This document shows positions 22,653 through 32,699 of a stretch of 64,000 nt of DNA, in pieces. The first letter of the stretch is position 1, and each line of letters starts with the position of its first letter. Location: NCBI GenBank assembly GCA_022592445.1, contig JABYQR010000043.1, forward strand, positions 62,001 through 126,000, in the 5' to 3' direction. Below the pieces are notes generated by a model. The model had not been told where the DNA came from and did not search any database. It worked only from the letters and a program-made list of their open reading frames with translations. The translations under genes were made by a program, and so were the position numbers. Source of the DNA: Cytidiella melzeri. Its lineage: Eukaryota; Basidiomycota; Agaricomycetes; Polyporales; Irpicaceae.

Positions 22653-23275
22653 CAACTCCGCGGCTACGTGCTGTAAATGTGCTTTGCTTCACCTAGCTTG
22701 TGGACTGAAGAGTAACAGAGCAAGTCGAAACCTGACGACTCCGTCTCACAGCGGCATTTGTGAGGAGCAAGCAGGGTATACGGAAAAGCGTAGAGTTGGT
22801 GAAGCAGTGTGGCTGCGACCCGAGCCTCAACAGCTCTCAATTCACGTTTGTGATGACGTGGCTTAAGCTCAGGCATGTTTCGTTGGTTGAGGCTGTCCTG
22901 TACCGCTCCCACTAACTCATCATTCGTCACAGTTCCAACACAGCTCATCATGATATCGAGAGCTGGTTGTATAGATAATCTCTTTATACAATGTAACTTG
23001 TTTACGGTGCGTTTTGTTACCTGTTCAAGCTGCAACAATAGCCACAGCGCACAATAGATGTGGTGGCACCGTTTTTCACCGCAACCTCTGTTCCGAACCA
23101 TGGTCGCCCAGTTCTCCAAGACTTGCTCAACTGATTGGGTTGGCTGCCAGCTGTGTCTCGCAGATTTCACAAGCCTCATCATGTGACTACCACTGTTAAT
23201 AGAAGCCCTCGGCTTCCTGGAGCACAGAAAACAGTGGGTCATTCATTATAACTCAAAATCAGACACAGGGTCGAA

Positions 23276-23857
23276 CTACAGGAAATGATGATAGTCCCAC
23301 TGGACCGAGATGGGTTGATTGATATCGCCACCAAGATCTTTGAGAATGCCACCAAGATCTTGGAAGACTTGGTAAGACAGTCCCAGGTTCTCCAACACGC
23401 AATCCGGGCATTTTCCCACAACAATGACCTCAACTTTCGCGTCATTGTCCCAGTCTGATTGTAGCTTTGTGAGCACGCTAAGAACAGTTATGCGACTCGA
23501 TCCACTCACTTTTGACCTTCACTGTTTTGCCACACTTGTCGCTGTAAGAGTACAAAACACAGAATTAACAGAAGTCAGAGAAGATCACTCTCATAGAGTA
23601 CTCACCTATCGAACTCTCCGGGCGGTAAAACAACAAAACAATCGGCGGGGGCGGTCGTTGTGCCGCAAGTACCCGGTCCCTCGTCAGTCCAGATGACCGA
23701 GGCTGGAGGAAGTGAACTGGATGTAAGCCGCTGCCGAGAATACAGAAGATGTGGCACATTCACCATAACTGCGGTCTGCATAATGTATTGGGAAAGCTTT
23801 CAAAAGACCGGCGAGAGCCAGCAGAGCAAAAGGGAAGGACATAAATGAAAACATCAT
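23276..23857 (-). CDS. Secreted double-psi beta-barrel (RlpA/expansin-like) protein, paralogue 3
   Basis: Exons complement(23276..23454, 23510..23541, 23606..23702, 23764..23857) encode 133 residues; introns are 61, 64 and 55 nt, all GT..AG. The signal peptide is MMFSFMSFPFALLALAGL. The mature protein reads ASVIWTDEGPGTCGTTTAPA, FVVLPPGEF, CGKTVKV, VIVVGKCPDCVLENLGLS and ISVQW. Near the C-terminus a short internal duplication adds residues (DLGGILKDLGGD). Exon phases are identical to paralogues 1 and 2, which supports common descent by segmental duplication. Function is inferred only from the fold family: an expansin-like extracellular protein. Confidence 0.85.
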
Positions 23858-23964
23858 GATGGCAACGAGGAAGTGTTGGATAATAGGTTGGCACCAGGCC
23901 GACGCAATAGTGAAGAATGTGAGGGTGAGATCAACTCTGGTGAACCTGCTCATGAAACGCTGGG

Positions 23965-23973
23965 CCTTTTATA
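23965..23973 (-). promoter_or_regulatory. TATA box of barrel gene 3
   Basis: TATAAAAGG about 110 nt upstream of the start codon, conserved with paralogue 1. Confidence 0.6.
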
Positions 23974-24148
23974 CCCTTAGGTTAGGGGCTACAAGACAAC
24001 GAAATGAGAGACATGATGCTCTTGAAACCACTTGGAGTTTGGTGGCCCGTTGCAGCTATTCTCTTGCGTGATGCAGCAGTGTGGCATAAGCACTGGTACG
24101 CACCTTCAGAGGGACAGGCAGCCGCACAACATCCTTCCTCTTTTGGGA

Positions 24149-24860
24149 GGCGACAAGATTTTGCAAGCTAAACAAACATGATTCAATGCTAGTGCTGAGA
24201 GCTCACAATTTGCAGTAGGCTTTTTCTGCTTGCAAATCCGATGTACTATCCATGCCTGAAATCCTATGCAGAGCGCAGAGTTTTGGGGCTGACAAATCTC
24301 TGAGGGAATTCCTCCAAAATTGTGAATACAAAGTCAGCATTTTGCAGGTGACAAAACCGTTGGTGAAATGCATGCATCATTAGTAAGATTTTGTAGCATG
24401 GAAATTCTGCTCCTAAATGTACATACAGACTAACTAGTCCTTTGCCCTTGGTGCGTAGTCCGTAGTCCGTACTGACCGTAGTACTTGGCACAGCACGTGT
24501 TCATTTTTGACTTGGACAGCCTGCGGACAAGGGACCAAGGACTATGGACTAAGGACTAAGAACTAGGGACTATGGACTAAGGACTACTTTGTCTGTATGT
24601 ACAGTTCGAAGCAGGATTTTACATGCTATAAAACCATACCAATCATGGATGCATTGATCAACAGTTTTCTTGACCGCAATAGATTCAAAATTCTTGGATT
24701 AATTTTCTCACAAATTTGTCAGCTGCAAAACTCTGTACTCTGCATAGGATTTGAGGTATGAATAGTACATTGAATTTGAAAGCAGAAAAAGCCGAGTACA
24801 ACTTTGAGCTCTTGGCAGTAGCATTGAACCACATTTGTTCAACTTGCAAAACCTTGCCGC
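24149..24860. mobile_element. Foldback element with long imperfect inverted repeats
   Basis: The left arm 24,149-24,442 and right arm 24,579-24,860 are reverse complements of each other over nearly 300 bp with many mismatches. Anchors include ATCCTATGCAGAG, GGCTTTTTCTGCTT, GCTGACAAAT and GTACATACAGAC. The spacer contains GGACTA-type tandem repeats on its right and the complementary TAGTCC motif on its left. No target duplication was found. A transcript would fold into a long hairpin. It may be a MITE-like or foldback transposon. Confidence 0.7.
24525..24586 (+). repeat. GGACTA[A/T] imperfect tandem repeat
   Basis: A run of GGACTAT/GGACTAA units in the loop of the foldback element. The opposite-strand motif TAGTCC recurs at 24,435-24,470, extending the inverted symmetry into the loop. 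Confidence 0.7.
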
Positions 24861-24864
24861 TATC

Positions 24865-26680
24865 GCAGAATTGGTGCAGCATTCTGCTAACTTCAAAATT
24901 ATTACAGAAGTAAGTAAAATCATGCTGACAGTCACGATTTTGCTACCTCACAAATCCTAGACAAGATTAGATCACTAAACTTGGCACCTCACAACGCTTT
25001 ACTGCATGATTTTTCAACGGTTGAAATCCAGAACCCACAAACTGAATTTTTACATCATTTTCTGACTCATCCGATCTTAGATCTGGTCGTGCAATAGTTC
25101 ACGCTTTTTCAACCGTTTTTGATGCTGGAAAATCCGGTATTTGACGTAGTGGGAGCTCCGTCTGTTCGCAGGAAGGGGTTCTTGTTTGAGCTTGTCGCAT
25201 GTCCAGAGGTTTCCAGGCATATCAATGCCTATTGTTACAACCCAAATTAGCCTACGTGATGGGAACCAAACTTCCAATCATTCTGGCCCACCATTTCAAA
25301 CATCCACATCACATGTTCCAACAATTCTCCAAACCCTTCACAACTTCATCATCTGATTGTCCCCATTGAGCACTCCCTGGTACTTTTGCTTCATCTGTTT
25401 CTGAATTTCCAATCCAATTCCAATACTCACACCTGAACACTTCACCATATCAGTTTGCTATATACGTCTCCTATTGTACTTCTAACCTGTAGTAGTATAT
25501 AAGCAGACCCATGTTGTACAGTAGCAGTCTTAAGTTTGAATATTGAATTATATGCCCCACTCCTGCTTCATTCTACTAATCTAGCTGAATTAGTCTTACC
25601 GGTTGTTGCCCAACTTCTGCTTATGGTTCATCTTGCTCCAATCTGATCCAACTCTGACCCCAATTACCAGAGGTTGGACCTCTGATCCTGCTAAGTCCTG
25701 AATCTGAGTCTGAGGGTTATTGAGTGGTGCAGCTTACTTAGCTGGAGCCAAGAACTCACTCACATCCCCCTCTCGCCAATTCCAATCCCAAATACCTTAG
25801 CTCTGATATGCTCCGAGCATGATGTGATCTGATTAGGCACAGGTCTTAAAACCCTTGGTACAGGTGCTGACCCTAGTCATACGCTGAGTAATGCACCTAG
25901 TAATATGATAGAATAGCTGAAGTAGACATGCTGCTTACATAAGTAGATACAGACATGTATATGAGCTGAGCTGCTGGAGCAGCAAGAGCAATAAGACTTG
26001 TCTTCAAAGCTTGACAGCCTCTACTTCTCACACACAACTTCCACTTTGTTATGTCATATGCAAGTTCCAATACACTATTGCTTGTGCTGTGTACAGGCTA
26101 TCAATTCACAATATTTGGCAGAGTAAATGTATAATATGGAGCCAGATGTTCAGCAGTTGGTCAGGAAAAAACACTACTGTGAGCTGCTTACAATTAAAAG
26201 ACAGTATTATTACAGCTGATGATGCAGAGAAGAATATTGGTTACCAAAAAGAAAATCTCCAGCGAAGAAAAATCTTTTGGGTTGAGACGGCAACAAAAAT
26301 TGATAGAGATTTGAGACAGTCAGGCACCTCAGGCACGCGAGGTAGAAAAGACATGGATGGCGCAAGGGCTACGACGGGATAGGGACAGGAAAGGTGGGAG
26401 AAGGTTCTGGATGGGCAAGGGTGAAAGAGGCACAGAAAGAGTGAGAGAAGGGGAGAGGAGGTGGGGGAGGGGGGGTGGGGAGTTGTACTTTACTGATTAA
26501 CTGTTGACGTTGACTGTTGAAAGATCAAACACGCCGATCACCGCATAGATCAAGGTGCTACTCCTGTATGCAAAGGGTGTGAGCACCTGTTCATTTTCAG
26601 AGTCTATGTCGATTTTCTGTGCTTACCAGGTAAGGATGCCACTTCTTTCTTGAGGCATGAACTTCAAGTTCTCAGTAGCA
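24865..26680. other. Non-coding stretch, possibly with a decayed solo LTR
   Basis: No supportable gene. A segment from TGTTACAACCC (25,231) through GTATATAAGCAG (about 25,495) to about 25,670 looks like a promoter-bearing LTR, but no matching end or target duplication was found. A G-rich patch lies at 26,390-26,490. Confidence 0.35.
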
Positions 26681-27724
26681 ATTGACATAAACAAAAAAAT
26701 TGTGAATTCTACGCTCATAGTACAATACAAAAGCCACGTTATTCGGGAACCCCTTCCTAGTCACTTTCACCTCTAGGTGTACCACAGACGGAACATGCCA
26801 GATGGTCTGATTTGTTTGTTCTGAAGAGGTGTTAGCAATCAATACGCAATCTTTGTATGATAAGATTAGCACATACAGTGTGCACACCAAGCACAACCAA
26901 CCATTGAATGCCGCTGATGTGCCACATGCTGGAGTACAAGGCATCAGGAAGTTGTCGATAAAGGCATCAAGGGTAGTCTGTGTCAGCCTTTCTGCGTTGG
27001 CATCTGAATCAAGAAGCATTTGTCGTTGGTCTTGGTCTGTCTCTGGTCTGAGGGAGTCAGACTCTGAATCTGAGTCTTCAAGATCCACAGAAGAACTCAA
27101 CGCTGCCTCTAGACAATGAAAAAGTGTTGGGGAACACTGTTGACAACACTGGGGATGAACAGTACCTGCGGTTTGGCTTTGCAACGCTAACAACCAACGT
27201 TCAGCAGCAATAGCATGAGCTTCCCTAGCCTTTTTGCTGTTTTAACGGCGTCAGTCAGTACATCAATAAACCCAGGACCTTGAGGTTTACCTCCCAGCCT
27301 GCTTTCGAAACCCTGCACCTGCTTTCTTGATGCTCTCATCTTCAACGTGCTCATCCAAGGCTCTTCCAACCCCATTGAAGGTTCCCTGCGCTGTTACACG
27401 CGACCCAGCCTTGCGTTTCCTGGTTGTTTGACGGCCGGTGTGGTTTGAAGGCCCGCTGTGTTGTCTGCGTCGTTGCAAGGAGGAAGGCTGAGGTCAAGAG
27501 TGAGCACCGCCACACTGAATTGATTCAAAGAAGGCGTGAGGGTGACTGGCAGAGCTATGAGGTTATACACACTTAGCATATACTCAGGTAATCCGGGATC
27601 ATCCAGTCCCTGACCGCCTACGAGGACAGAGTCTCCGAGACGCTGATACGCCCGGAAATTGCTGGACGTGCAACAGGCCCAAAGGCGAGCACATTTGCAT
27701 GGACTAGCAGCAGCCCTTGGGTCT

Positions 27725-28165
27725 GGCAAGACTTGCATTGCATTGCCTCGCTTTGCTTTGCTTTCCATTGCATCACTTCGCCTTGCTTTGCTTTCCATTG
27801 CATCGCTTCGCCTTGCTTTGCTTTGCATCACTTCATTTCACCTTGCTTCGCATTGGGTCGCTTTGCTTCCCTTTGCTTCGCGTCCCCTCGCCTTGCATTC
27901 TCTTCGCGTCGCGTCGCGTTATCTCGTGTTGCCTCGCGTTGCATTCCCTCCACTTCGCTTCGCCTCGCGCCGCCTCGCCTTGCCTCGCCTTGCATGTTGC
28001 TTCGTGTCGCGTCGCGCCGCCTTGCTTTGCCTCGCGTTATCTCGCGCTGCCTCGTGTTGCCTCGCTTCTCCTCCGCTTTGCTTTGCCTCGCTTTGCCTTG
28101 CTTTGCCTCGCGCTGCCTCGCGTTGCATTCCCTCTGCTTTGGTTTGCATGGCTTCACTTGCCGCA
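27725..28165. repeat. Pentanucleotide-like pyrimidine satellite (TTGCY/TCGCC type)
   Basis: About 440 bp of loosely repeated five-base units such as CTTTG, CCTCG, CCTTG and TCGCG. The unit lacks stop codons in most frames, so long frames appear on both strands. Lies between two coding parts of the WLM gene. Confidence 0.8.
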
Positions 28166-28589
28166 TATTGCATCCTTGTAGTCCCTCGCACTCAAGCTCA
28201 TAGCTGTTGGAATCCCCCGGCCCCCTTTTTCACTCCCTCAGATTCCGCAGCCTGTTCTCTTTGCAGAGCGGCTAAAGGCAGTGCCCCATTGCTCCTGTAA
28301 CATGTTTCGCGTTTGTCCCTCGTTTCATCGCACAATGCCCCTTTCCTTGCCTTGCTCTCGCATGGCTTCAATTTGCTATAGCCCCTATTGCCTTTTACTT
28401 ATATACACTGTGTCTGTACCTTGCTTAGCTTAGAATACGACACTCCCGCGGCTTTTCCCTCAAAGTTGCCCCTGCCACTTTTCCCTTGCTTCTTGAGCAA
28501 CTCCGCAGTGCGTATCTCTCACCCTGCGTCACTTTCTCCTTCATTGCGACCCCCTTTTGTGTTCCTACTGCGCTTATTTCACTGTGTTA

Positions 28590-28735
28590 CTTACTGCGTT
28601 GCGTTTCTCCTTCACTGCGACCCCCTTTTACAGCCGCCCCTTCTCTTTCTCAAGGCTATTGAGTCTTACTGCGTTCTCCTTCACTGTGACCCCCTTTTAC
28701 AGCTGCCCCTTCTCTTTCTCAAGGCTACTGCAATT
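28590..28735 (+). repeat. Imperfect tandem duplication, about 70-75 bp units
   Basis: Two adjacent copies beginning TTACTGCGTT and containing ACCCCCTTTTACAGC and TCTCTTTCTCAAGGCTA, within the same WLM interval. Related sequence occurs in the opposite orientation at about 31.83-31.95 kb. Confidence 0.75.
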
Positions 28736-29984
28736 TAGACCGCGTTTATTCTGTGTTCCCATTGCATTTCCTACTGTGTTTGCCATGGCGTTTTGCGTTA
28801 TCCTCTTGCATTGAGCCAGTGCAGTCCTTTCTCTTGCACTTTACCACACCACTTCCTCTCCCTCCTCTTGTGTTACCACATTCCCATAGCTCTCCTTTCT
28901 TCACCACTGCATTGCCCCTAGCTCTATCGCTTTTACACCACTTTCTTTTGCAACACTTAAGTTCTATTGCCCCTTTGCATTGCCTTGCTTGGCTTTACTT
29001 TACATCTTTCTACCCGGAACTTTTCCCAGCTACCCAAACAAACCACAGCGCTTTTGGCCTGGCACTCCGAGCCCTGCAAATGCATCACCGCTCGCCCGAG
29101 CCTAGGTGCAGCCTAGGACTCTTGGACCCACTCGCAACCTACATTCACGCATACCCTCAACCCCTCCTTACACATGTAATCGCCTCTTGCGAGGTCAGGT
29201 GTGTTTGTGCCCGGTCCCTTTGTGTCCGGGGGGTGTGTTAGTGTCTCAACGCTTGCCTGAGGACCAATAGCCTGGGACTTGAGGTAAAATACCGTGTGGT
29301 CAGAGGGAGGATGTAAACGTACCATCTCCGTAGTAGCCCTTGTTCTGCAGCTCCTTCACCTCCCTGCGAAGCTGTGCCCACAGAGCTTGAAAGGCAGGGC
29401 CGTGATTCATATGCTGCATGGGAGCAGGTGAGTGTTGCAGGCGTGATGAGGGTTGCACAGCATACCTTAATGTGCACCAACTAGCTCCTTGCTTCAGGAA
29501 AGACTCAGGTACTATTTACTCAGAAGAAGAAACATACCTCATGACATAGAGTCCCCAGGAGAGATGACACCTGCCGGAAATTCCCAGTGGCATCCCTGAG
29601 CACTATTTCTAAAGTTGCGCAAGAAGTCAACATGGACCCCCTGCCACTAAGACTGAAACTCACCGATAACTTCGTTGCTGTTTCAATTGCGCCCCAAAAA
29701 TACTTTGTTGTACTGGTACTGAACATAACGTGGTCAGAATCTCCTTACATGTAGTCGCTTGAACTGACATGGACATACTTCCTCAATGCTGTTCACCTGT
29801 AGTTGATGAGCCTTCATGACAGGCTTGATCTGTGCAATCAAGGCTCGGAGCAGCTGTCTGGCATCCTCCTGGGCAGCTGCATCCCGAACTGGCAGAGGGG
29901 CAATGAAGTTGACGTAAGGATTCAGGTTGGCCTCCCATTCATTGAGCCTGTGGTGCACCATCTAGGTAGAGATGGACAGAAAGG

Positions 29985-30185
29985 GGGCAACAACGACGGT
30001 GGCGAGGAGGGCAGCGAGGAGGGCCAAAACAAGGGTGACAAGGGCAAGGATGGGAGCAACAACGAGGGCAGCGAGGAGGGCGGCGAGGGCGGCGAGGGCA
30101 AGAAGGGCAAGGGCAACAATGAGGGCAAGGGCGACAACGAGGGCGAGGACAAGCGCAATGGCAGGGGCGAAGTGGACGGCAAATT
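29985..30185 (+). repeat. G/A-rich minisatellite (GGGCRA units)
   Basis: Short units such as GACGAGGGC and GGCGAGGAGGGC repeat for about 200 bp just upstream of the WLM gene start. It is the reverse complement in character of the C/T-rich array that follows. Confidence 0.85.
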
Positions 30186-30209
30186 GGGGCGCCCAGCACG
30201 TGATTGTTC

Positions 30210-30835
30210 AGTTCTCACGCGTCACGCCTTGCCCTCTTGCCCTCTTCCTTGCTCTCGTCCTCCCCTCTCTCTGATCCTCTCCAACGCGCTCGCCCTCATT
30301 GTCTTCTCTCGCCCTCACCCTTCTCTCGCCCCCGTCTTGATGCTGCAGCCGTTGTCCTTGCCCTTGTCGCCCTTGTTTGCACCCTTGTCGTTGGCCTCCT
30401 CATTGCCCTTGTCGTTGTCCTCTCATTGCCCTCGTCGTTGCACCCGTCCTCGCCCTCGTCATTGCCCTCGTTTTGGCCCTCCTCGCCGTCCTCTCGTTCC
30501 CCCCCTTCTGTCGCCCTTGTCTTGACGCTGTAGCTGTTGTCTTTGCCCTTGTCGCTCTCGTTTGCGCCCTCGTCGTTGCCCTCATCATTGCCCTCCTCGC
30601 TGTCCTCTCATTGCCCTCGTCGTTGCGCCCGTCCTTGCCCTCGTCATTGCCCTCAGTTTGGCCCTCCTTGCTGCCCTCCTCGTCGTCCTTCTTGCTGCCC
30701 TCGTTGTTGCCCCCTTTCTCGCCCTTGTTGCCCTCGTTTCATGCCCTTGTTGCCCTCGTTTCCCGCCCTTGCCCTTGCCCTCTGTCACTCTCCCTCGTCC
30801 TCGCCCTTGTTGCCGCCCTTGTCGCCACTCATCCT
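30210..30835 (+). repeat. C/T-rich minisatellite with 185-bp higher-order unit
   Basis: GCCCTCGTYGTT-type units. A higher-order repeat is marked by CTTGATGCTGCAGC (about 30,336) and CTTGACGCTGTAGC (about 30,521), each followed by similar order of sub-units. The same higher-order unit occurs inverted at 45.6-45.8 kb. Confidence 0.8.
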
Positions 30836-30839
30836 TCAG

Positions 30840-31300
30840 TACACGCTTGTGGCGTGGTACTGACCATACACGCCTGTGGTGTAGTCACAAACTGCATTGA
30901 GCAGTCTGTCGACACTTGTTTGCTGGCTGGACACAAAGGAGGGTTGTTGCATGAGTGAATGTGGGATTGGGGTGTGCTTGGTTCTGAATTACATGTACGT
31001 CCTCCCGCCGTCTATGTACAGTCTTTGCCCAATCACCTCGCCTCTCCACCATTAGACCAATAGGATATTTCATTGCCTGACTTGAATTCACCAGTGAGTG
31101 GTGATTTTTTACATTCCTTCATCTTTATTCCTTGCACAGCACGCTTCTGGAAAAGTGCGAGACCGAGCGGCCACGGAGTTACACAACACCTAAGCCGTCT
31201 CACTCAATCTGACCCAGAAGATGTGCTCATTCTGCTCTTCCTCGCAACGATGATGACGTTGGGGTGTCAGCAATTACGGAGTTACATAGCACCTCACTCG
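30840..31300 (+). mobile_element. Possible internally deleted derivative of the KDZ element
   Basis: 30,840-30,935 resembles 37,292-37,384 (ACACGCTTGTGG, ACACGCCTGTGG, CGACACTTGTTTGC). Then 31,150-31,205 resembles 62,940-63,070 (GCGAGACCGAGCGGCCAC, GTCTCACTCAATC). These are the two outer parts of the KDZ region in the same order but only a few hundred bases apart. No terminal repeats were confirmed. Confidence 0.35.
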
Positions 31301-31319
31301 CTGGCCCCTGGCTGGGTTT

Positions 31320-32010
31320 TTTGATGCCAATGCCGATCCTTATTCCCAACATTGCCTTTGTACCTGCAATAGCCATCTAACTGATCTGTGTTCATGTTTA
31401 GAATGCCAACGCCGATGTTCCGCCACGGTGAGACACTGAGTCACGCTTTGAACTAAAAACAACCTTAAAGACAACACAACCAACCACGAAGTGGCAATAG
31501 AAGTGTAAAGGTGTGGAAGCGCGGAAGTGTTAAAGTAATGCGAGGTGGTCTAAGAGTCCTAGTTTTACCTGTGCTAAAAAGCGACAAGGTTTTGTGATAA
31601 AATTTATATGAAGGGAGCTAAACGGGCAACTACCACGCGTATCGCGGGTAAAAGGGGCAAGTCGACGCGGTGAAAGCGAAAGAGTTATGGCGCGGCTCAA
31701 AGAGAACGCGCGGGAGATGTCGCGGCTTGTAGGAAAACGGCGCGCGGGGGAGGGGAACGCAGAAGGTAAACGCAGGCGCAATATGAATCTCGAACACAAA
31801 ATGCGGTCGCTGGTGAAGGTGAAATAGTCGCTGTAAAACGCGGGCGCAGTGAAAGTGAACGCAGTAAGCTCGACGCAGTGAAGATGAAACGCAATGCAGT
31901 AACGCAGTAAAATAACGCAGTAAAAAGCAAACGCAGTATAACAAAGCCGAAAGGGAACGTGAGAGAAAGGTAAACTAATAGCGCGCGGGTCGCAGCGGAA
32001 GGCTATGTGA
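31320..32010. other. Non-coding stretch with CGCAGTAA repeats
   Basis: No gene supported. An (A)ACGCAGTAA-type repeat at about 31,855-31,940 is the complement of the TTACTGCGTT repeats at 28.6 kb. Confidence 0.5.
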
Positions 32011-32018
32011 GACCGCCG

Positions 32019-32546
32019 TTAATTGGACTCGGCAGACTGCGCGCGGGGGCGGTAGTGTAGAACCACACCTCCCGAGCGGCAATGCGTATTACAAGCGAAC
32101 GCGTGGCCAACGACGACGTTGGTAGAGCTGGTAAGATTGAACTGCACTAGTTCGCACTCGTGACCCTCGCCTTCAAAGTCTGGGGATAGCCAGCAATCTG
32201 GGTGCGGCGCGCGCGGGCGGTCGCAGTCGAGCGGGACGAAAGGTCCTGTACGTAGGGGAATTGGATGGTCGCTCTGAGTGTCGCAATAGGAGCAGTTATC
32301 AAGCGAGTCCGCGACCGAGGCGACGGACGACGCTGGCGAGGGTGATTTAGGAGTTGATCTCTCAGGGGAGACCGTAGGCGCTGCTGAGGGCTCGGGCGGC
32401 GGCGTGGGCGCGGGGATGATGGGACAACGGCGTAGAATCTCGCGCGGGCGCAGGCTCAAAGGGCAACGGCTGGTGGGTGAATGGGGAACAGTGGGACAGC
32501 AGCGGCAGACTCGAGGCGGGTTGTCGTTGTTGGACGCCGCGGGCAT
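32019..32546 (-). CDS. Unrecognised proline/serine-rich protein in a CpG-rich patch
   Basis: A 175-codon frame from ATG 32546 with a low-complexity Pro/Ser N-terminal half (PAPTPPPEPSAAPTVSPERS) and a cysteine-containing C-terminal half (NCSYCDTQSDHP, FEGEGHECELVQF, HAFACNTHCRSGG). Base composition is markedly GC- and CpG-rich compared with its surroundings. A TATA-like TATATAAAAAG on the minus strand (about 32,694-32,704) lies about 150 nt upstream. No family was recognised and no introns are needed. It could be a host orphan gene or part of an unidentified element. Confidence 0.45.
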   Translation of the reverse strand: MPAASNNDNPPRVCRCCPTVPHSPTSRCPLSLRPREILRRCPIIPAPTPPPEPSAAPTVSPERSTPKSPSPASSVASVADSLDNCSYCDTQSDHPIPLRTGPFVPLDCDRPRAPHPDCWLSPDFEGEGHECELVQFNLTSSTNVVVGHAFACNTHCRSGGVVLHYRPRAQSAESN

Positions 32547-32699
32547 AAACGTGGAAGAGATCGCAATGAGGCAACGCAGGAAAGGCTACAGCTAGGGACG
32601 CGAAGAGACTCCCTCGACGCGAACGCAAAGTGTAAAGTGTACTCTGGGAACTGGGGTGTGGATTGATTGATTTCTACGCAGTACAAGCAACACCTTTTT

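Larger units (their letters stand above)
22870..24060. repeat. Segmental duplication unit 3
   Basis: Third copy of the barrel-gene block, abutting Gypsy-2 on the left and the foldback element on the right. It shares the plus-strand flank (CATATCGAGAGCTG-like), 3' flank, gene and TATAAAAGG promoter with the other two. Confidence 0.65.
26757..29961 (-). pseudogene. WLM-domain metalloprotease (Wss1-like) with C-terminal RanBP2 zinc finger, one nonsense codon
   Basis: Starts at ATG 29961 (MVHHRLNEWEANLNPYVNF). Exons: 29779-29961, 29664-29718, 29538-29608, a 15-nt microexon 29466-29480 and 29323-29413. They join in phase to give SLLGTLCHELVHIKHMNHG, which has the HExxHxxxxxH zinc site of WLM proteases, then RREVKELQNKGYYGDG. 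After an interval of about 1.6 kb filled with repeats, the gene resumes near 27,665 (RLGDSVLVGGQGLDDPGLPE), 27,291-27,487 (GTFNGVGRALDEHVEDESI), 26,877-27,236 and 26,757-26,820. The end is a RanBP2-type finger (WLCLVCT..LACSVCGTPRGE). Wss1-like proteases repair DNA-protein crosslinks. In exon 2 an expected Trp codon is TGA (29,683-29,685). The joint across the repeat interval is unresolved. Confidence 0.8.

Noticed and set aside
25231..25670. Candidate solo LTR starting TGTTACAACCC with GTATATAAG promoter
   Set aside because: No matching 3' end, no target duplication and no second copy in the window, so only mentioned as a possibility.
27659..28300. Long overlapping reading frames on both strands with Leu/Arg/Ala/Cys-rich products
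   Set aside because: They follow from the five-base satellite, overlap each other in several frames and show no domain or splice structure.
29803..30958. Frames of 190-240 codons in the minisatellite (Gly/Glu/Asp-rich or Leu/Ala/Pro-rich)
   Set aside because: Products of the simple repeat units; both strands are open and there is no non-repetitive domain.
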